This document shows positions 33,949-42,216 of a DNA stretch of 64,000 nucleotides, piece after piece. Origin of the DNA: Streptomyces albus subsp. albus (lineage in GTDB: Bacteria; Actinomycetota; Actinomycetes; Streptomycetales; Streptomycetaceae). The stretch lies in contig NZ_JOID01000008.1 of the NCBI RefSeq assembly GCF_000719865.1, positions 1 through 64,000 of the forward strand. The letters run 5' to 3'. Numbering within the stretch: position 1 is the first letter of the stretch; each line of letters begins with the position of its first letter. The notes below the pieces were generated by a model. It saw nothing but the letters and a program-made list of their open reading frames with translations. It had not been told where the DNA came from and did no database searches. A program made the translations under genes and the position numbers.

Positions 33949-33982
33949 GGGCCTGCCCGCCGGACCGCTCCGGTGGGCGGGC
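33949..33982. terminator. Hairpin between convergent genes
   Basis: GGGCC-t-GCCCGCCGGA pairs with TCCGG-t-GGGCGGGCCC, between the carboxypeptidase and the AraC regulator stops. Confidence 0.6.
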
Positions 33983-33988
33983 CCCTGG

Positions 33989-34834
33989 TCAGTCCCGGTG
34001 CCGCCCGTCCGGGGCCCCGCGGAGCACGGCGCGCAGCCGGCCGGGGGGAAGCCCGGCGGAGCGGCGCACCGCGTGCGTCAGGTGGGCCTGGTCGCTGAAA
34101 CCGAGTTCGGCCGCCAGCAGCCGCAGGTCCGTCTCCCCCTCGCTCAGCCGGTCCAGCGCACGGGCCAGCCGCAGCCGCTCGCGGTAACGGGTGAGCGTGA
34201 CACCGGTGACAGCCGTGAAGACCCGGCTGAGGTGGTGCGGTGAACAGGCCACCGCGCGGCTGAGGGCCTCCAGCCGGAGCCCGGGGTCGGCGCAGAGGGC
34301 GGCGCGGGCGTCGTCGACGATCCGCTGCCGGGCGGCCGCGGTGGCGGGACGTCCGCTCATCACCCGCCCCGGGGCGATCTGCGCGAACACGGCCGCGGCC
34401 AGGGACACCGCGCGTTCCCCGAGCCCGAAGGCGTCGTCGCGGGCGGAGCGTGCCCGGGTGAGCAGCAGACGGTGGCGGAGCGCGAGTTCGGTGGTGACAT
34501 GGGCCAGTCCCTCGGGGACGGCCGGGTCACCGCCGAGCAGCCCCGCCACGCAAGGCTCGGAGAGGACGATCTCCGTGTAGACGTCGCCACCGCTCGGGTG
34601 CGCGAACTGCTGTTCGGCGCCGGGTCGTTCGACGTAGACGGTGGCCGGGTCCAGCAGGCGCTCCGCTCCGTCCACCCGTCCGCGGACCAGACCACGCCGG
34701 ACGAGGACCAGGCCGAAGACCTCCGCCGGCCGGACCTCCGTCCAGCCGCGGGGCGGGTCCGCGCAGCACACGTCCGCGACGTACACGTCGTCGGTGTGCA
34801 GATACCCGTGCCGTTCCACCGCCACGTCCGGCAC
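33989..34834 (-). CDS. AraC-family regulator with cupin-like sensor domain, 281 aa
   Basis: The N-terminal 170 residues resemble an AraC-type ligand domain (PAEVFGLVLVRRGLVRG, VYVERPGAEQQFAHPSGGDV). The C-terminal pair of HTHs reads LEALSRAVACSPHHLSRVF and LRLLAAELGFSDQAHLTHAV. The GTG start is at 34832-34834. It is divergent from a metallo-beta-lactamase-fold enzyme, about 200 bp away, that it may control. Confidence 0.88.
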   Translation of the reverse strand: MPDVAVERHGYLHTDDVYVADVCCADPPRGWTEVRPAEVFGLVLVRRGLVRGRVDGAERLLDPATVYVERPGAEQQFAHPSGGDVYTEIVLSEPCVAGLLGGDPAVPEGLAHVTTELALRHRLLLTRARSARDDAFGLGERAVSLAAAVFAQIAPGRVMSGRPATAAARQRIVDDARAALCADPGLRLEALSRAVACSPHHLSRVFTAVTGVTLTRYRERLRLARALDRLSEGETDLRLLAAELGFSDQAHLTHAVRRSAGLPPGRLRAVLRGAPDGRHRD

Positions 34835-35032
34835 CCTACGCGCCGGCCGGCCGCCGGTGTGAGGACTTGCCCCGGCGGACGCCGATCGCGCAAGGAACTA
34901 CAAGCGCGGGCGGTGGCGGCCGGGCCACGCTGCACCGAGCGGCGCCCGGGAGGCGGGCGCCTTGCTGCCGCCCTCCGTGTGCCGCGGAGCGGGCGGAAGC
35001 GCGGACGGCTCGCACGGACGGGAGATCGTGGC

Positions 35033-36124
35033 ATGCGCGGAGACGGGGGCGCCGGGGGGCCCGGACGCGTCAGGGGGAACGCGGAACGCGGAGGGCGCGG
35101 AGGGGACGGGGAAAGCGGGGGACACGCGGACGGCGGGGACACCGGCACGGCGCGCCGGGCGGCCGGCCCCGGCGGCGTCCGGGAGGGTGTCGGCCGCCGG
35201 GGCATGCTGCGGGGGCTGGCGGCGACGGGAGCGGCGGCGCTCGCCGCACCGGTGGTCGCCGGTGGTGCCCCGGCCGTGGCCGCGTCGCGGGTGGTGAGCC
35301 GCTCCGCCGGCCCGTTCGAGGTGCTGGCGCTGCTGGACGCACGCGGCACGTTCCCCGGCAAGCTCCGGGACCGGTTCAGCGGGGCGGCGGAGGAGGACTG
35401 GCGGCTGGCGGAGCGGCTGGATCCCGGGTCCTTCGGGCCCGGGGGGACCTGGCGGCTCGACTTCCGCTGCTACGCGGTCCGCCGCCCGGGCGGCCGGATC
35501 ACCCTGGTCGACACCGGGATCGGTCCCGCGGGCAGCCCGGCGGCCGGCTGGGCGCCCGTGCCGGGGCGGCTGCCGCGGGTGCTCGCCGAGGCGGGCATCG
35601 CCCCGTCCGACGTGGACTCGGTCGTCCTCACGCATCTGCACGAGGACCACTACGGCTGGGCCGTCGGCCCGGACGGTGCTCCGGCCTTCCCGGAAGCGCG
35701 CTACCTGCTGCAGCGGAGCGAGACGGCCGCGCTGGACCCGGCCGACCCGGCCATGACGTACGTGGTGGGGCCGCTGCGCCGGTCGGGGCAGCTGACCGAG
35801 GTGGAGGGCGCGGTGCGGCTCTGCGGCGGCGGACGGCGGGGCGGCGCCGTCCATCTGCGGCCGACCCCCGGTCACACCCCCGGGCATCAGTCCGTGCTCG
35901 TGGACGGCGGGCGCCGGCGGATCGTGGTGACGGGTGATGTGCTCGTGCACGCCGTGCAACTGGCGGCCCCGGCCGTGGCGTACGCCTTCGAGCAGGACCC
36001 GGCCACCGCGCGCGCCAGTCGCGAGCGGTTGCTCTCCGAGGCGCACGCGAGGGGCTCGCTGCTGGCGACGGCGCATCTGACCCGGCCCTTCGTCCGCCCG
36101 GGGCCGGCCGCCGCGCTCTCCTGA
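35033..36124 (+). CDS. Exported metallo-beta-lactamase-fold hydrolase, 363 aa
   Basis: After a Gly/Arg-rich leader, RRGMLRGLAATGAAALAAP looks like a twin-arginine signal. The domain has LTHLHEDHYGW (HxHxDH), PTPGHTPGHQS, VTGDVLVHA and a last histidine in TAHLTRPF, the full di-zinc set. It is of the lactonase/quorum-quenching-like branch by layout, but the substrate is unknown. The ATG at 35033 with GGGAG 8 bases upstream is supported; a later start just before RRGML is possible and would shorten the leader. Confidence 0.82.
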   Translation: MRGDGGAGGPGRVRGNAERGGRGGDGESGGHADGGDTGTARRAAGPGGVREGVGRRGMLRGLAATGAAALAAPVVAGGAPAVAASRVVSRSAGPFEVLALLDARGTFPGKLRDRFSGAAEEDWRLAERLDPGSFGPGGTWRLDFRCYAVRRPGGRITLVDTGIGPAGSPAAGWAPVPGRLPRVLAEAGIAPSDVDSVVLTHLHEDHYGWAVGPDGAPAFPEARYLLQRSETAALDPADPAMTYVVGPLRRSGQLTEVEGAVRLCGGGRRGGAVHLRPTPGHTPGHQSVLVDGGRRRIVVTGDVLVHAVQLAAPAVAYAFEQDPATARASRERLLSEAHARGSLLATAHLTRPFVRPGPAAALS

Positions 36125-36270
36125 GCCGCTCGCACGGGGACGGCCCGCCAGCGGCATGGGGACGGCCCGCTCGCACGGGGACGGCCCGGCGGCGCCCGGG
36201 CGGCGCCTGGGCCGGAGCGTCGCCGACTCGACCCCGCCGACCGGCCCGGGGCGCCGTGCCCGGCCGGGTC

Positions 36271-37206
36271 TCAGCCGGGGATCTCCGGTGCCGCGGAGTC
36301 CCCGCTGCCCCCGGCACGGGAGGCCACGGACTCGGCTGCCACGGACTGGACCGCCACGGACTCGGGCCGCGCGGTCTCCGCCGCCACGGAACCGGCCGCG
36401 ACCGAACCGGCCGATTCGGGCCCCGGCGCCACGGAACCGGCCCGGGCGTGGTCGGCGGACGGAGGCTCCGCGCCGGAGAGCTGAACGGGAGTGCTCTCCG
36501 GCGCGGTGGCGTCCATCGCGGGGAGCGCCATGGCAAGGCCCTCCGCCACCACGGCGCCGCCGGAGCGGCCCGCGCCCCGCTCCGCCGCTCGGATACGGCT
36601 CGGCCTGCTCGGGACCACCCCGGCGGCGACGGGGCGCGGTGCCGCACCGGTCAGGCCGAGTTCCGCCGCGATGCCCGCCCAGAGCGCCGGCGGCGGCGCG
36701 GCGGCACCGTCGTCCGGGGGGAGACTCCGTGCCGCCCGGACGATCCGGCGCAGTGCCGCCAGGGTGTCGGAGCACCGCGCGCAGTGCTCCGCGTGCCGCT
36801 CGGCCGCACGCAGTTCAGCCGCGTTGGCTTCCGGCGTTTGCGGTTCCGACGCTTGCGGTTCCGACGCTTGCGGTTCCGACGCTTGCGGTTCCGACGCGTC
36901 GGCTGTGTGCGTGGGTGCGTCCGTCCCGGACGCGGTTGCCGGGGCGACAGTGGCCGGGGCGACGGCCGGGGCACCAGGGGCGGCGGGACCGGCGGCCGGA
37001 GCGGCGGCCGGAGAGGCGGGACCGGCGCTCGGGGCGGTGGGACCGGTGGCCGGAGCGGCGGTGGCGCCGGGGGCGGTGGCCGGGGCGCCCGGGTCCGGCG
37101 CGAGAGCGGACGCGCCCGTGGGCTGGGCGGCCGGTCCCGCGCCGGGGGACGACCGTTCCGTGAGGGCCAGTTCGGCCAGCAGGGCCGGGTCAGCGTGCTC
37201 CGTCAC
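36271..37206 (-). CDS. Zinc-finger anti-sigma factor without a membrane helix, 311 aa
   Basis: The zinc-binding motif HAEHCARCSDTL lies near residue 137, followed by LRRIVRAARSLPPDDG and LWAGIAAELGL, typical of anti-sigma domains. Between MTEHADPALLAELAL and the motif is an insert of about 100 residues made of Ala/Pro/Gly repeats plus ASEPQ repeated (DNA repeat 36841-36900). The C-terminal half is Ala/Ser/Val-rich repeats (SVAAGSVAAETARPESVA) and has no transmembrane segment, although most relatives are membrane anchored. The 17-bp overlap with the sigma gene couples the two. Confidence 0.75.
   Translation of the reverse strand: MTEHADPALLAELALTERSSPGAGPAAQPTGASALAPDPGAPATAPGATAAPATGPTAPSAGPASPAAAPAAGPAAPGAPAVAPATVAPATASGTDAPTHTADASEPQASEPQASEPQASEPQTPEANAAELRAAERHAEHCARCSDTLAALRRIVRAARSLPPDDGAAAPPPALWAGIAAELGLTGAAPRPVAAGVVPSRPSRIRAAERGAGRSGGAVVAEGLAMALPAMDATAPESTPVQLSGAEPPSADHARAGSVAPGPESAGSVAAGSVAAETARPESVAVQSVAAESVASRAGGSGDSAAPEIPG
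36841..36900 (+). repeat. Four tandem copies of a 15-bp unit inside the anti-sigma gene
   Basis: CGGTTCCGACGCTTG is repeated with the last copy slightly changed. It encodes the ASEPQ pentapeptide repeat and stays in frame, so copy-number change would only alter linker length. Confidence 0.9.
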
Positions 37207-37747
37207 CGTCCGTCTCCATTCGGGTTCTCAGCCGGCCCAGACTCCGGCGGACATGGGCCTTCACCGTCCCCAGCGGCAGGTCGAGCCGCTCGGCGATCTG
37301 CACCTGTGTGAAGTCGTGGTAGAAGGCGAGCCGCAGGATCTGCTGCTGCGGCTGCGGCAGGGCGCGGAGTTCGTCCGTCACCAGCACGCTGTCGACGATG
37401 CCGTCCACCGGGTCGTCACCGGGCCGGTCGACGACCGCGACCGCGGCCCGCCGGGTCTTGTCGCGGTGGTTGCCGCGGGCGTGCAGGGCGTCGGCGATCC
37501 TGCGGCGCGTGATGCCAATCAGCCAGCCCGGCAGGGAGCCCCTGGCCGGCGAGTAGCCGGCGCGTCCGCGCCAGGCGCTGACGAACACTTCCTGGGTGAC
37601 GTCCTCCGCCTCGCTCGCGTCGCCGAGCGCGCGGCCGGCGAGCGTGTGCACGAGTCCGGCCCAGCGGCGGTACGCCTCCGCGAGGCAGGCCTCGTCGCCG
37701 CGGGCGAAGCCCTCGGCCAGCTCGGCGTCCGTGCGGGTTCCGGTCAC
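37190..37747 (-). CDS. ECF-type RNA polymerase sigma factor, 185 aa
   Basis: Sigma region 2 is seen in LVHTLAGRALGDASEAEDVT and QEVFVSAWRGRAGYSP. Region 4 is seen in LRALPQPQQQILRLAFYHDF and TQVQIAERLDLPLGTVKAHV. The GTG start is at 37745-37747. The next gene is its zinc-finger anti-sigma factor. Upstream on the same strand lie a class F sortase and a DUF4397 surface protein, a common Streptomyces neighbourhood, so cell-surface genes are likely targets. Confidence 0.9.
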   Translation of the reverse strand: MTGTRTDAELAEGFARGDEACLAEAYRRWAGLVHTLAGRALGDASEAEDVTQEVFVSAWRGRAGYSPARGSLPGWLIGITRRRIADALHARGNHRDKTRRAAVAVVDRPGDDPVDGIVDSVLVTDELRALPQPQQQILRLAFYHDFTQVQIAERLDLPLGTVKAHVRRSLGRLRTRMETDGDGAR

Positions 37748-37791
37748 GGGGCGACGATAGGGAGCCGTCCGCCGCGATCCTCCGCACCACG

Positions 37792-38628
37792 TCAGCCGCT
37801 CACCCGGGTGGCGGTCACGATCAGGTTGTTGCGGTAGCCGCCCTGCTCGCGGTCGTACGGCAGCGTGCAGGTGATCAGCGTCAGCACCGGGGGCCCGGTG
37901 CGGCGGAACAGCTCGCCCGGCAGCCGGTCGCGGTCGCGGACCTCCCGGGAGGACACCGTGTACCGGACCTCGGGCGCGCCCTTGCGGCGGACGACGACCT
38001 CGTCCCCCGCCCGTACGTCGTGCAGCGCGGCCAGCGCGCCGAGCCGGCCCGTGCGCGAGTCGACGTGGCCGACCAGGACGGCGGAGCCGGCGGGGGCGCC
38101 GGGGGCCGGCCCGTACCGGTACCAGCCGGTGCCGCCGGCGTCACCGGGCACCGCGACCGTGCCGTCCCTCGCCAGGCCGACCGGCCGCACCTCCGCGTCG
38201 ACCCGCAGCCGGGGGATGCGGAGCCGGACCGGCGGGGTGGCGGCGAACGCCCCGTGGGGCGGATCCGCCCGGGCGGATCCGCCTCGGGCGTCCCGCGAAC
38301 GGGCGGGGGGTGCGCCGGTGTCGCGGCCGCCGCCGTCCTGCGGGCTGCCGGTGCCGTCGGCGGCGCGACCGGCGGACCGGCGGTCGCCGAAGCCGGGCGG
38401 GGGCGCGCCCTCCCGGGTTCCCGGGCCCGGCACGGCCAGCAGCGTCGCCACCACCACGATCGCGGCCATCGCCGCGACGGCGGCGGCCGACAGCCAGGGG
38501 CGGAGCCGGCGGGAGGCCATGGCCTGCCGCACCGCCGCCCACGCTCTCCTCACCGCTTCTCCCGCTCCGGTCCTCTCTCTCGTGTCACGCGTACCGGCTC
38601 TCGTCCGGGGGCTCGTCCGGGGGCTCAT
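37792..38628 (-). CDS. Class F sortase, 278 aa
   Basis: A membrane helix (LSAAAVAAMAAIVVVATLL) and a Pro/Gly/Ser linker precede the sortase barrel (VRLRIPRLRVDAEVRPVGLA). The catalytic histidine is in VLVGHVDSRTG, the cysteine in LTLITCTLPYD, and the arginine in GGYRNNLIV. It probably attaches or processes surface proteins such as the neighbouring DUF4397 protein. I chose the ATG at 38626-38628 with GAGGAG about 10 bases upstream. Confidence 0.9.
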   Translation of the reverse strand: MSPRTSPRTRAGTRDTRERTGAGEAVRRAWAAVRQAMASRRLRPWLSAAAVAAMAAIVVVATLLAVPGPGTREGAPPPGFGDRRSAGRAADGTGSPQDGGGRDTGAPPARSRDARGGSARADPPHGAFAATPPVRLRIPRLRVDAEVRPVGLARDGTVAVPGDAGGTGWYRYGPAPGAPAGSAVLVGHVDSRTGRLGALAALHDVRAGDEVVVRRKGAPEVRYTVSSREVRDRDRLPGELFRRTGPPVLTLITCTLPYDREQGGYRNNLIVTATRVSG

Positions 38629-39033
38629 CCGGTGGTCTCTCCTCGTGTGGAGTTCCGCTCGGGCCACTGCCCGGGGCAGCCGGGCTACGGGGGCATGGGG
38701 CTACGGGGCTACGGGGGCATGGGGCTACGGGGGCATGGGGCCGCGGGATTGCCGGAACACGGGTCGCGAGGCCGCGAGGCCGCTGGGGCGGGGCCGGCTC
38801 GCTGGGGCGGGGCCGGCTCGCCGCGCCGTCCGGTCCGCGTGGCGCGGACGGCCGCCCGGCGCGCGTGCGCACGCCGGGCGGCCGGCCCTCCTGCTCGGCC
38901 CGTCCGGTCCCGTCACCCGGTTTCCCCGGGCCGCCCCGGGACCGTCCGCGCACCCGCCCGCCGGAGCCGGAGCCCCGGGCGGGGTCCGGCTGCCGGGGGC
39001 TCCGGGGAAACCGGGTCGGGAACCGCCCGGCGC
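38629..39033. other. Intergenic region with tandem repeats (38690-38822)
   Basis: GGGGCTACGGGGGCATGGGG and near-copies run from about 38690 to 38745. Two 20-bp copies with core GGGGCGGGGCCGGCTCGCTG follow at 38781-38822. No gene is seen. The repeats lie in the upstream region of the sortase gene. Confidence 0.6.
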
Positions 39034-39897
39034 TCAGCCCCGGGAGCGGCTGCCGCGCCAGGCCGTACGGGTCAGCAGCACGCCCGCCGCGGCGAGCGCG
39101 CCGGCGCCGGACCAGGCCGCCCAGGCGGGCGTGCCGTTGGTGTTGTCGGCGCCGGCCTCCATCAGCGTGTCGCTCTGACCGCCCTTGACGCCGTCCGGGG
39201 CGGTGTGGAGACCGCTGAAGGTCTGGGTCTTGAGCGCGAGGTTCTTGTCCGCCGCGCTGCCCCAGGCGTAGACGACGTTGCTCGTGCCCTCCTTCAGATC
39301 GAGCTTGGCCGGGCCGATGACGACGTCTTCCGTGCCGGCCAGGGTGACGTCGGCGTTCACACTGCCCGCGGGCACCGTGGCGGTCGCTTCCTTCGGGTTC
39401 TCCAGCGCCTTGACCAGCGGGGTGCCGTCGGCCCGGACGTCCACGGCCGGTGCGGCCGCGACATGACGCACGGTGAGCCGGGCCTTGCCGGCGGGCACCT
39501 TCGACACGTCGTTGACGAAGGCGGTGAGGGTGGGCTTGCCATCGGCGGTGAGGTGGGCGGCGACGGTGGCGTTCGCCCCGGCCGGCACCTCCACCGTCTT
39601 CTGGATGGCGGGCTCGCCCTCGGGGTCCGCACCCGCCTTGAACACCTCGATGTCGTAGCTGCCCGGGTCGAGAGCCTGCGGAGGTGTCAGGGTCCCGGGC
39701 TTGAAGTCCGGCAGGAGTTCCTTGCCGTTGGCGTACACGTCGACGGTGAGGCCCGGAACGCCATGGAAGACGGATACCTGTGCCTTGCCCTCCCCGGTCT
39801 GTGCCGGCCCGGCAGCCTGGGCGGGGGCGGCGGAGAGTCCGAGGGCGCATATGCCCACCGTGGCCGCGATCGCGGCGGCACTGCGGCAGTTCCTCAT
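39034..39897 (-). CDS. DUF4397 surface protein with C-terminal membrane anchor, 287 aa
   Basis: A signal peptide (IAATVGICALGLSAAPAQA) precedes two DUF4397 repeats, immunoglobulin-like: VSVFHGVPGLTVDVYANGKE and LTVRHVAAAPAVDVRADGTP. The C-terminus has a hydrophobic segment (WAAWSGAGALAAAGVLLTRT) and a basic tail (RGSRSRG), the shape of a cell-wall sorting region. No LPxTG-type motif is obvious. The neighbouring class F sortase is the likely partner by context. Confidence 0.85.
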   Translation of the reverse strand: MRNCRSAAAIAATVGICALGLSAAPAQAAGPAQTGEGKAQVSVFHGVPGLTVDVYANGKELLPDFKPGTLTPPQALDPGSYDIEVFKAGADPEGEPAIQKTVEVPAGANATVAAHLTADGKPTLTAFVNDVSKVPAGKARLTVRHVAAAPAVDVRADGTPLVKALENPKEATATVPAGSVNADVTLAGTEDVVIGPAKLDLKEGTSNVVYAWGSAADKNLALKTQTFSGLHTAPDGVKGGQSDTLMEAGADNTNGTPAWAAWSGAGALAAAGVLLTRTAWRGSRSRG

Positions 39898-40276
39898 CGA
39901 AATACCCCTTCACGACGACGCTCCGTCCGATTGCGGAGCATTCATCCTTATTTCGGGTTGAGCGTCCTGTTCGGATGCAGGGGGGGCGGATCTTTTCGGG
40001 GGAGCTTCTCCCCCGGGCTTCCGCCGGGGGTTTCCGAGGTGGCTTCCGCCAGCGTTTCCACATGTCTTCTGGCACGGCTTCCGCCCGGGCTTCTCCGGGG
40101 GCTGCGGAGGCTTCTCCCGGGGCATTCCGCGTCTCACTCGTTCGCCCTGTCCGGGGCGCCGGGCCCGGCCGGTTCGGCGAGGCTCGGGCTGTCACCGCGC
40201 CCGCACGCACGGTCCGCGCACCGGTCCCGTACCGGCCGGCGCACCGGCCGGCGGAGCGCACCGCACCACCCAGGAA
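39898..40276. other. Intergenic region with CTTCCGCC-type low-complexity sequence
   Basis: No gene is seen. Between 40010 and 40130 the sequence is a series of loosely repeated CTTCCG/CTTCTC blocks. It must hold the promoters of both divergent secreted-protein genes. Confidence 0.45.
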
Positions 40277-41281
40277 GTGAGATCCGCCGTGCCCCTGTTC
40301 CCGCCCGCTTCCCGTACCGGCCGCACCACCCGCTCCCGGCTCCGCCGCGCCTCCGGTGCCGCGGCCCTGATCGCCGCCGCCCTCCTCGGCACCGTGGTCC
40401 CGGCGGCCGCCGGCTCCCCCCGCGGCGGGGACCGCGGCGACGCCGGGGAAACCGCCCAGCGCCCGGAGCACCGGGACAGGCCCACCGTGGTGCTGGTCCA
40501 CGGGGCCTTCTCGGACGGCTCCGCGTGGCGCGGCGTGATCAAGCGGCTGAAGCACCGGGGCTACCCCGTGATCGCCCCGGCCAACCCGCTGCGCGGCCTC
40601 GCGGGCGACTCCGCGTACCTGGCCTCCGTCCTGCGCGCCATCGACGGGCCCATCGTCCTCGTCGGCCACTCCTACGCGGGCGCGGTGATCTCCAACGCCG
40701 CGGCGGGTGACCCGGACGTCGAGGCGCTGGTCTACATCGCGGCCTTCGCGCTCGACGTGGGCGAGAGCACGGAGACGATCAGCGAGGCGTTCCCCGGCGG
40801 CGAGGTGTCGGAGGCGGTCGTGCCGGTCCCCTACACGCGGCCGGACGGCGGGACGGGCACCGATTTCTACGTCCGGCGGGACCGGTACCGCGAGGTCTTG
40901 ATGGCGGACGTCCCCCGGCACAAGGCGGCGCTGATGGCGGTCCACCAGCGGCCGGTCACGCTGGAGGCGGTGACCGACGTGTCGCAGGCTGCGGCCTGGC
41001 GGACCATTCCCTCCTGGTTCCTCGTCGCCCGTGAGGACCGCGCCCTGTCACCGGCCGCCGAGCGCTTCATGGCCCGCCGCGCCGGCTCCCGCACCGTCGA
41101 GATCGACGCCCCCCACTTCGCCCAGGTGTCCCACCCGGGCCCGGTGACCCGGCTGATCACCGATGCGGCGGAGCACACGGCGCGCGCCACGCGCCTGCCC
41201 GGACGGGGCGAGGGCGGCGACCTGGGTCACTCCGGCGGCGCGGGCGACCGGGGCGGCGTGGCGCGGACGCCGGTCGCGTAG
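40277..41281 (+). CDS. Secreted alpha/beta hydrolase, 334 aa
   Basis: A signal segment (SGAAALIAAALLGTVVPAAA) precedes an alpha/beta-hydrolase fold: VVLVHGAFSDGSAWRGVIKR, then the nucleophile elbow VLVGHSYAGAVIS (GHSYAG), then SWFLVAREDRALSP (acid) and IDAPHFAQVSHP (histidine). The family includes esterases and lactonases of the EstC/salicylate-esterase-like group. The Gly/Arg-rich tail after residue 300 is likely unstructured. GTG at 40277 is used; a GTG 12 bases later is equally possible. Confidence 0.85.
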   Translation: MRSAVPLFPPASRTGRTTRSRLRRASGAAALIAAALLGTVVPAAAGSPRGGDRGDAGETAQRPEHRDRPTVVLVHGAFSDGSAWRGVIKRLKHRGYPVIAPANPLRGLAGDSAYLASVLRAIDGPIVLVGHSYAGAVISNAAAGDPDVEALVYIAAFALDVGESTETISEAFPGGEVSEAVVPVPYTRPDGGTGTDFYVRRDRYREVLMADVPRHKAALMAVHQRPVTLEAVTDVSQAAAWRTIPSWFLVAREDRALSPAAERFMARRAGSRTVEIDAPHFAQVSHPGPVTRLITDAAEHTARATRLPGRGEGGDLGHSGGAGDRGGVARTPVA

Positions 41282-41449
41282 CGCCGGGGCGACCGGTGTG
41301 CCGTCGGCCCCGCCGGAGGCGCCTGCGGAGCCCTTCCCGGGGGCCGGCCGGCGGCGGACCGGGAACGGACCGGGGATGGGGCAGCCGCGGACCGGGAAGA
41401 AGACGGTGCCCCCGGCGGGGCGGGCGGGACGCGCCGCGGCGGTGCGGCC

Positions 41450-41492
41450 GCGCCGGGTCCGCGCCGGGTCCGCGCCGGGTCCGCGCCGGGTT
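41450..41492 (+). repeat. Four tandem copies of an 11-bp unit GCGCCGGGTCC
   Basis: The array ends at the stop codon of the FMN-binding gene. An 11-base unit is not a multiple of three and lies just beyond the reading frame. Confidence 0.85.
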
Positions 41493-42091
41493 CAGAGTCC
41501 GGCCCGGTCCAGGGCGCTCTGCAGGGACTGCCGGTATCCGGTGCTGGTGTACGTGGCGCCGGACACCGTGTCGATGTCCGCGCTCTGCGCCTCCAGGGTC
41601 CGCTGGTTGAGCTGGGGAATGGCGGTGGAGGAGATCTGCTCGCTCCGCGGGTCGCCGGCGGGCGACTGCAACGCGGTCGCCGCCGTGATCCTGCTGCCGG
41701 TCAGGGTGATCCGCACCTGTACGGGGCCGTGCTCCGTCTGGACGGTGGCGCCCGTGACGCCGCGGGGGGCGGGTGCCGCCGTGGTGGTCTCCGGGGCGGC
41801 CGGGGCCCTGCTGGTCCGGGCCGGGGGCGGCGCGGTGGTACGGGGCGCCGACCGGTTCGGGGACGGCTCGTCCGACGCGCGTCCGGTGCTCTTCGACGGC
41901 TTCGCCGAGGCGGAGGAGGGGGACGGGGAGGGCGCCGCCGGTGAGGCGGCCGCCGTGGACGGGGTGACGGGGGCGCCGGCCCGGGCGAGAGCCGGGTCCC
42001 GGTCCGGTTTGAGGGCGAGCAGCGCCACGATGACGGAGACGGTGCCGGCCACGGCCAGCACGGTTCTGCGGTACGGATGTCTGTATCTCAC
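41492..42091 (-). CDS. Exported FMN-binding protein with flavinylation motif, 199 aa
   Basis: An N-terminal signal anchor (RTVLAVAGTVSVIVALLAL) and a Pro/Ser/Thr linker lead to an FMN-binding domain (VQTEHGPVQVRITLTGSRIT). It contains DIDTVSGATYTSTGY, the D-x2-SGAT motif in which ApbE attaches FMN covalently to threonine. It sits just downstream of a ferric-reductase-like membrane protein on the same strand. Together they form an electron-transfer pair carrying electrons from NAD(P)H across the membrane. No apbE gene is in the window. The GTG at 42089-42091 starts at VRYRHPYRR. Confidence 0.82.
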   Translation of the reverse strand: MRYRHPYRRTVLAVAGTVSVIVALLALKPDRDPALARAGAPVTPSTAAASPAAPSPSPSSASAKPSKSTGRASDEPSPNRSAPRTTAPPPARTSRAPAAPETTTAAPAPRGVTGATVQTEHGPVQVRITLTGSRITAATALQSPAGDPRSEQISSTAIPQLNQRTLEAQSADIDTVSGATYTSTGYRQSLQSALDRAGL

Positions 42092-42161
42092 GGGCAGTTG
42101 ACACCTCCGGGGCTCACCGGTCCGGGCCCGGCCCAGAGGGCCGGCCCCCCCGGGGCGCAGC

Positions 42162-42216
42162 CTGGGCCTGGGGCTGGGATTGGGGTTGGGGCTGGGGCTG
42201 GGGCTGGGGCTGGGGC
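42162..42216 (+). repeat. GGGGCT hexamer tract between two genes
   Basis: About eight imperfect GGGGCT/GGGATT/GGGGTT units precede the stop of the ferric-reductase gene on the opposite strand. The G-rich strand could form a quadruplex. Confidence 0.7.
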
